DNA from: Sphingomonas hengshuiensis
GTDB lineage: Bacteria > Pseudomonadota > Alphaproteobacteria > Sphingomonadales > Sphingomonadaceae
Reading direction: 5' to 3'
DNA length: 64,000 nt
Assembly: GCF_000935025.1 (NCBI RefSeq)
Contig: NZ_CP010836.1
Location: 2,294,001-2,358,000, forward strand
A program made the position numbers and the translations under genes. Positions 61,022 through 64,000 of this stretch are shown piece after piece (position 1 is the stretch's first letter; the number at the start of each line of letters is the position of its first letter). Under the pieces are notes generated by a model that saw nothing but the letters and a program-made list of their open reading frames with translations, was not told where the DNA came from and searched no databases.

Positions 61022-62551
61022 ATGACACGACGCAGGATGACACTCGCGGCGGCCGGACTGGCCGCCGTGATGGCCCCGATCGCCGCGGCGCAGGAGCGGG
61101 GCGATCCGGTCGTCGCGGTCGCAGGCGGCAGCCTGGCCGGCTCGCGCGCGGAGCAGGTGGAGGCGTTTCTCGGCATCCCCTATGCCGCGCCTCCCACGGG
61201 TCGCAATCGGTGGCGCAACCCACAGCGCGTCGCGCGCTGGACCGGCACGCGCGACGCGCGCCGTTTCGCCGCCGATTGCGCGCAACAGCTCTTCCCCGGC
61301 GATGCGGCGCCGCTCGGCACGCAGCCTTCGGAGGACTGTCTCTACCTCAATGTGTGGCGCCCGGCGGGCGCTGCGCCGCGCAAGAAGCTGCCGGTGATGG
61401 TCTGGCTCCACGGCGGCGGCTTCGTCAATGGCGGCAGCTCGGCGCCGGTCTATTCGGGCACAGCCTTTGCGCGCGACGGCGTGATCCTGGTCAGCCTCAA
61501 TTATCGCCTCGGCCGCTTCGGCTTCTTCGCGCATCCGGCGCTCAAGGCGGAAGGCGGCGGGGGCAATTTCGCCTTTCGAGACCAGATCGCGGCGCTGCAA
61601 TGGGTGAAGGCCAATATCGCCGCGTTCGGCGGCGACCCGGCCAATGTCACGCTGTTCGGCGAAAGCGCCGGCGGCATATCGGTCCATGTCCTGATGACCT
61701 CGCCGCTCGCGCGCGGGCTGTTCGCCAAGGCGATCGTGCAGTCGGGCGCAGGGCGCGGGCTGACCGATCCGACGCACATTCCGACCTTCGCCCAGGCACT
61801 CGACGCGGGGCGGGCGTTCAGCGCGCCGCTCGGGCGCACCGTGCGCGCGGCGCAGTTGCGCGCCCTGCCCGCCGATCGCGTGATCAAGGGGCTCAACATG
61901 GCGGCGATGGACGTCGCGGACTATGCCGGGCCGATGATCGACGGCCGCACCGTGGTCGAGGCACCGATCGACGCCTATCGCGCGGGCCGCGGCGCCGCCG
62001 TGCCGCTGCTCCTCGGCACCAATTCGATGGACGGCCTGCCGTTCGGGCCCGACAAGGACCGCCTGTTCGCGGCCTTCGGCGCGCAGGCGGCGACTGCGCG
62101 GCGCCTGTACGATCCACGGGGCGACCGCCCGTCCCCGGCGGTGGCGACCGACCTCTTCGCCGATCGCTACATGAACGAGCCGACCCGCGCCGTCGCGCGC
62201 ATCCTCGCGCCGCGCCAGCCGGTCTGGCTGTATCGGTTCGACTATGTCGCCACCGCGATGCGCCACCAATGGGAGGGCGCGCCGCATGCGAGCGAGATAC
62301 CCTATGTCTTCGACACGGTGCGGGTACGCTATGACCGGGCGACCGCGCCCGAAGATCTGGCAGTCGCCGCGCAGCTGCACCGCAGCTGGGTCGCGTTCGC
62401 CCGCGCCGGGCCCACGGCACTGGCGCAGCTCGGGTGGGATCGCCTGACGCCGGGATCGTCCGCGCTGAACCTCATTACGGCCCAGGGCCGGACCGTCGCC
62501 CCCGACCCGCTGAAAACCCGCCTGGATTTCATCGAGACGACGCGGAAATAG
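61022..62551 (+). CDS. Exported type-B carboxylesterase
   Basis: The 509-residue protein begins at ATG 61022, 45 nt after the receptor gene, with signal sequence RRRMTLAAAGLAAVMAPIAAAQ. Type-B carboxylesterase features: EDCLYLNVWRP, oxyanion-hole LHGGGFVNGG, nucleophile Ser215 in FGESAGG, and catalytic His in PHASEIPYVF. It should hydrolyse esters in the periplasm, possibly removing acyl groups from material brought in by the receptor. Its last 23 nt overlap the 3' end of the convergent kinase gene. Confidence 0.92.
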   Translation: MTRRRMTLAAAGLAAVMAPIAAAQERGDPVVAVAGGSLAGSRAEQVEAFLGIPYAAPPTGRNRWRNPQRVARWTGTRDARRFAADCAQQLFPGDAAPLGTQPSEDCLYLNVWRPAGAAPRKKLPVMVWLHGGGFVNGGSSAPVYSGTAFARDGVILVSLNYRLGRFGFFAHPALKAEGGGGNFAFRDQIAALQWVKANIAAFGGDPANVTLFGESAGGISVHVLMTSPLARGLFAKAIVQSGAGRGLTDPTHIPTFAQALDAGRAFSAPLGRTVRAAQLRALPADRVIKGLNMAAMDVADYAGPMIDGRTVVEAPIDAYRAGRGAAVPLLLGTNSMDGLPFGPDKDRLFAAFGAQAATARRLYDPRGDRPSPAVATDLFADRYMNEPTRAVARILAPRQPVWLYRFDYVATAMRHQWEGAPHASEIPYVFDTVRVRYDRATAPEDLAVAAQLHRSWVAFARAGPTALAQLGWDRLTPGSSALNLITAQGRTVAPDPLKTRLDFIETTRK

Positions 62552-64000
62552 CCGGCGGTCGCGGTCCCTGTCGCCGCCAGAAGCGGAACAGCCCGCGCCG
62601 CCGCGCCGGCGTGTACGCAACCCGCCCGGGCACGCTAAGCAGGATTTCGGTGCCGCCCTCGGGCAACCGGCGCACGCCAAGCGTCCCGCGCAGCTTGCGC
62701 GCCCGTTCGCGCATCCCCGCCAGCCCGAAATGCCCCGCCGCGCCGCTCCGCGCGATCTCGGGGTCGATCCCCACCCCATTGTCGCGCAACCGAAGCGAGA
62801 AGTCGTCGCGATATCCGATCTCGATCGCCACCTGGGTGGCGCAGGCGTGGCGCCAGATGTTGAAGATCGCCTCCCCCGCGAGATACCGGACCTCGTCGAG
62901 AACCGGCGGCGCGATCGGGCGCGGGGTCCCCTCCGCGGTGATGGAGATGCAGACCGACGCGTCAAACCCTTGCCGCTGCACCAGATCGGCGAGGATGGCC
63001 GCAATGTCGGGCGCCTCCTGGAGCGAGCGCAGCGCCAGGACGCGGTCGCGCCCCTCGGCAATGGTCTGGTCCGCGCGATCGATCGCCGCTTCCAGCGCAG
63101 GGCGGGCGCGCTCGGCGATCGGCAGTTCGTCCACCACCAACTGGAAGCGCAATGTCAGCGCCTGCACCGACTGGAGCAGCGTGTCGTGCAGATCGCGCGC
63201 AATGCGCTCGCGCTCCTCGACCCGCGCGGCCAGCCGCGCGCGGATACGGTTGGCGACGGTGCGCAACCGCATCGAATAAGCGAGCCAGAGGAGCCCCAGC
63301 ACGACCAGCCCGCACAGCAGCTTGAACGGCCAGCCCTGGACAAAGGTCGGCGGGATCTCGAACGCCAGCGTCGCGCCCTTGCTGTTCCAGACCCCGTCGC
63401 CGTTGGTCGCCATCACCTCGAACCGGTATTTGCCTGGGCCAAGATTGGTATAGGACGCCAGCCGCCGCGTGCCCGCGGACACCCAATCCTCGTCCACGCC
63501 CTCCAGCCGATAGCGGAATTCGACGCGATGCGGCGCGGCATAGCTCAGCGCCGCATAGCCGATCTCGAGCGCGCGGGTCCCCGCCGAAAGCGTCACGGTG
63601 CCGGGATCGCGATAGACCGTGCCCCCGCTGGCCAGCGATCGGATCACCAGCGGCGGCGGCGCAGCGTCGCGGGCGCCTTTCCCCGGATCGATATAGCCAA
63701 GGCCCTGACGGTCGGGGAGCCAGATCCGCCCCTCCGCGCCCACCGTCACCTGCGGGCCGGTAAAGGTCTGGTCCAGCGCGGGGATCACGCCGTCGCGCAG
63801 ATCATAATAGGTCCGGGGCAAATGCGCGCTCGGGTCTTCGAACGCGCGATCGAGGTCGGCGGTGGAGACCCTGGATACCCATAATGCCCTGCGCAGCCAG
63901 GTGTCGCCGCTCGGCGTCTGGACCAGCCCGCGGAGCCGCGCGACCCAGGGGAAGCGCCGCGCATCGATCCGGTCGACGCGATTTCCGCGCACGCGCAAAA
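62529..64000 (-). CDS. Y_Y_Y-type sensor histidine kinase, C-terminal part (gene continues past the window)
   Basis: The frame is open to the window edge, so the N-terminal sensor (probably beta-propeller repeats, of which GRIWLPDRQGLGYIDPG is the last visible) is truncated. Visible parts are a Y_Y_Y domain (EIGYAALSYAAPHRVEFRYR, NLGPGKYRFEVMATNGDG), one membrane span (PFKLLCGLVVLGLLWLAYSM), a HisKA_3 domain with phospho-acceptor His in RIARDLHDTLLQSVQ, and HATPase_c (GEAIFNIWRHACATQ, RLRDNGVGIDP, GLAGMRERARKL). These NarL-partner kinases commonly control polysaccharide or TonB loci. The TTG at the edge is not a real start. Confidence 0.93.
   Translation of the reverse strand, partial: LRVRGNRVDRIDARRFPWVARLRGLVQTPSGDTWLRRALWVSRVSTADLDRAFEDPSAHLPRTYYDLRDGVIPALDQTFTGPQVTVGAEGRIWLPDRQGLGYIDPGKGARDAAPPPLVIRSLASGGTVYRDPGTVTLSAGTRALEIGYAALSYAAPHRVEFRYRLEGVDEDWVSAGTRRLASYTNLGPGKYRFEVMATNGDGVWNSKGATLAFEIPPTFVQGWPFKLLCGLVVLGLLWLAYSMRLRTVANRIRARLAARVEERERIARDLHDTLLQSVQALTLRFQLVVDELPIAERARPALEAAIDRADQTIAEGRDRVLALRSLQEAPDIAAILADLVQRQGFDASVCISITAEGTPRPIAPPVLDEVRYLAGEAIFNIWRHACATQVAIEIGYRDDFSLRLRDNGVGIDPEIARSGAAGHFGLAGMRERARKLRGTLGVRRLPEGGTEILLSVPGRVAYTPARRRGLFRFWRRQGPRPPAISASSR

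Noticed and set aside
1..64000. CRISPR arrays, insertion sequences or prophage genes
   Set aside because: No regularly spaced repeats, transposase, integrase or phage structural motifs were seen in any frame.

Overview
The window is GC-rich, densely coded and looks like chromosomal DNA from an alphaproteobacterium, most probably a sphingomonad (Sphingomonas or a relative). The signs are four TonB-dependent receptors, FecI/FecR signalling, an Xanthomonas/Caulobacter-type TonB receptor grouped with tryptophan-halogenase-like genes and glycoside hydrolases, LacI regulators and frequent ATGA stop/start overlaps. The assignment is by gene content only; no rRNA is present.

Layout. 1-4.4 kb: end of an acyl-AMP/CoA ligase, a membrane GGDEF-EAL protein, a tandem winged-helix protein and a small ORF. 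4.43 kb: tRNA-Trp(CCA). 4.6-10.3 kb: catabolic cluster (AAHS-type MFS, IclR, SDR, aldehyde dehydrogenase, divergent CaiB/BaiF CoA-transferase), followed by a decayed copy of the aldehyde dehydrogenase promoter and 5' end. 10.9-13.1 kb: exported amidohydrolase and esterase. 13.2-22.9 kb: iron/heme block (DUF6607-like protein plus heme-type receptor behind a Fur-like box; ECF sigma and FecR; M28 peptidase; STN-bearing receptor).

23.2-42.8 kb is the most striking part. It is a polysaccharide-utilisation locus: GH29 and GH42 enzymes on the + strand face a long minus-strand series of TonB receptor, two flavin-dependent halogenase-like proteins, LacI, GH39, GH31 with a PA14 insert and a GH35/DUF5597-like enzyme. 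Almost all of the series is linked by ATGA overlaps. A LytS-type kinase and LytTR regulator diverge from the receptor promoter, and a 22-bp-period direct repeat in that promoter fits a LytTR site. The enzyme set suggests a branched plant glycan, possibly fucogalacto-xyloglucan oligosaccharides (inference). What the halogenase-like flavoproteins do there is not explained by known glycan catabolism.

42.9-48.3 kb: a BamA paralogue outside its usual lipid A/envelope cluster, and an EnvZ/OmpR-type pair. 48.7-51.9 kb: a large Asp-rich autotransporter. 52.1-54.0 kb: PHB-depolymerase-like esterase and a PRC-barrel membrane protein. 54.3-62.6 kb: a second LacI-controlled locus (MFS, NagZ-like GH3, TonB receptor, type-B carboxylesterase) with the same operator-like sequence before the MFS gene and before the receptor gene. 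The window ends inside a Y_Y_Y-type sensor kinase.
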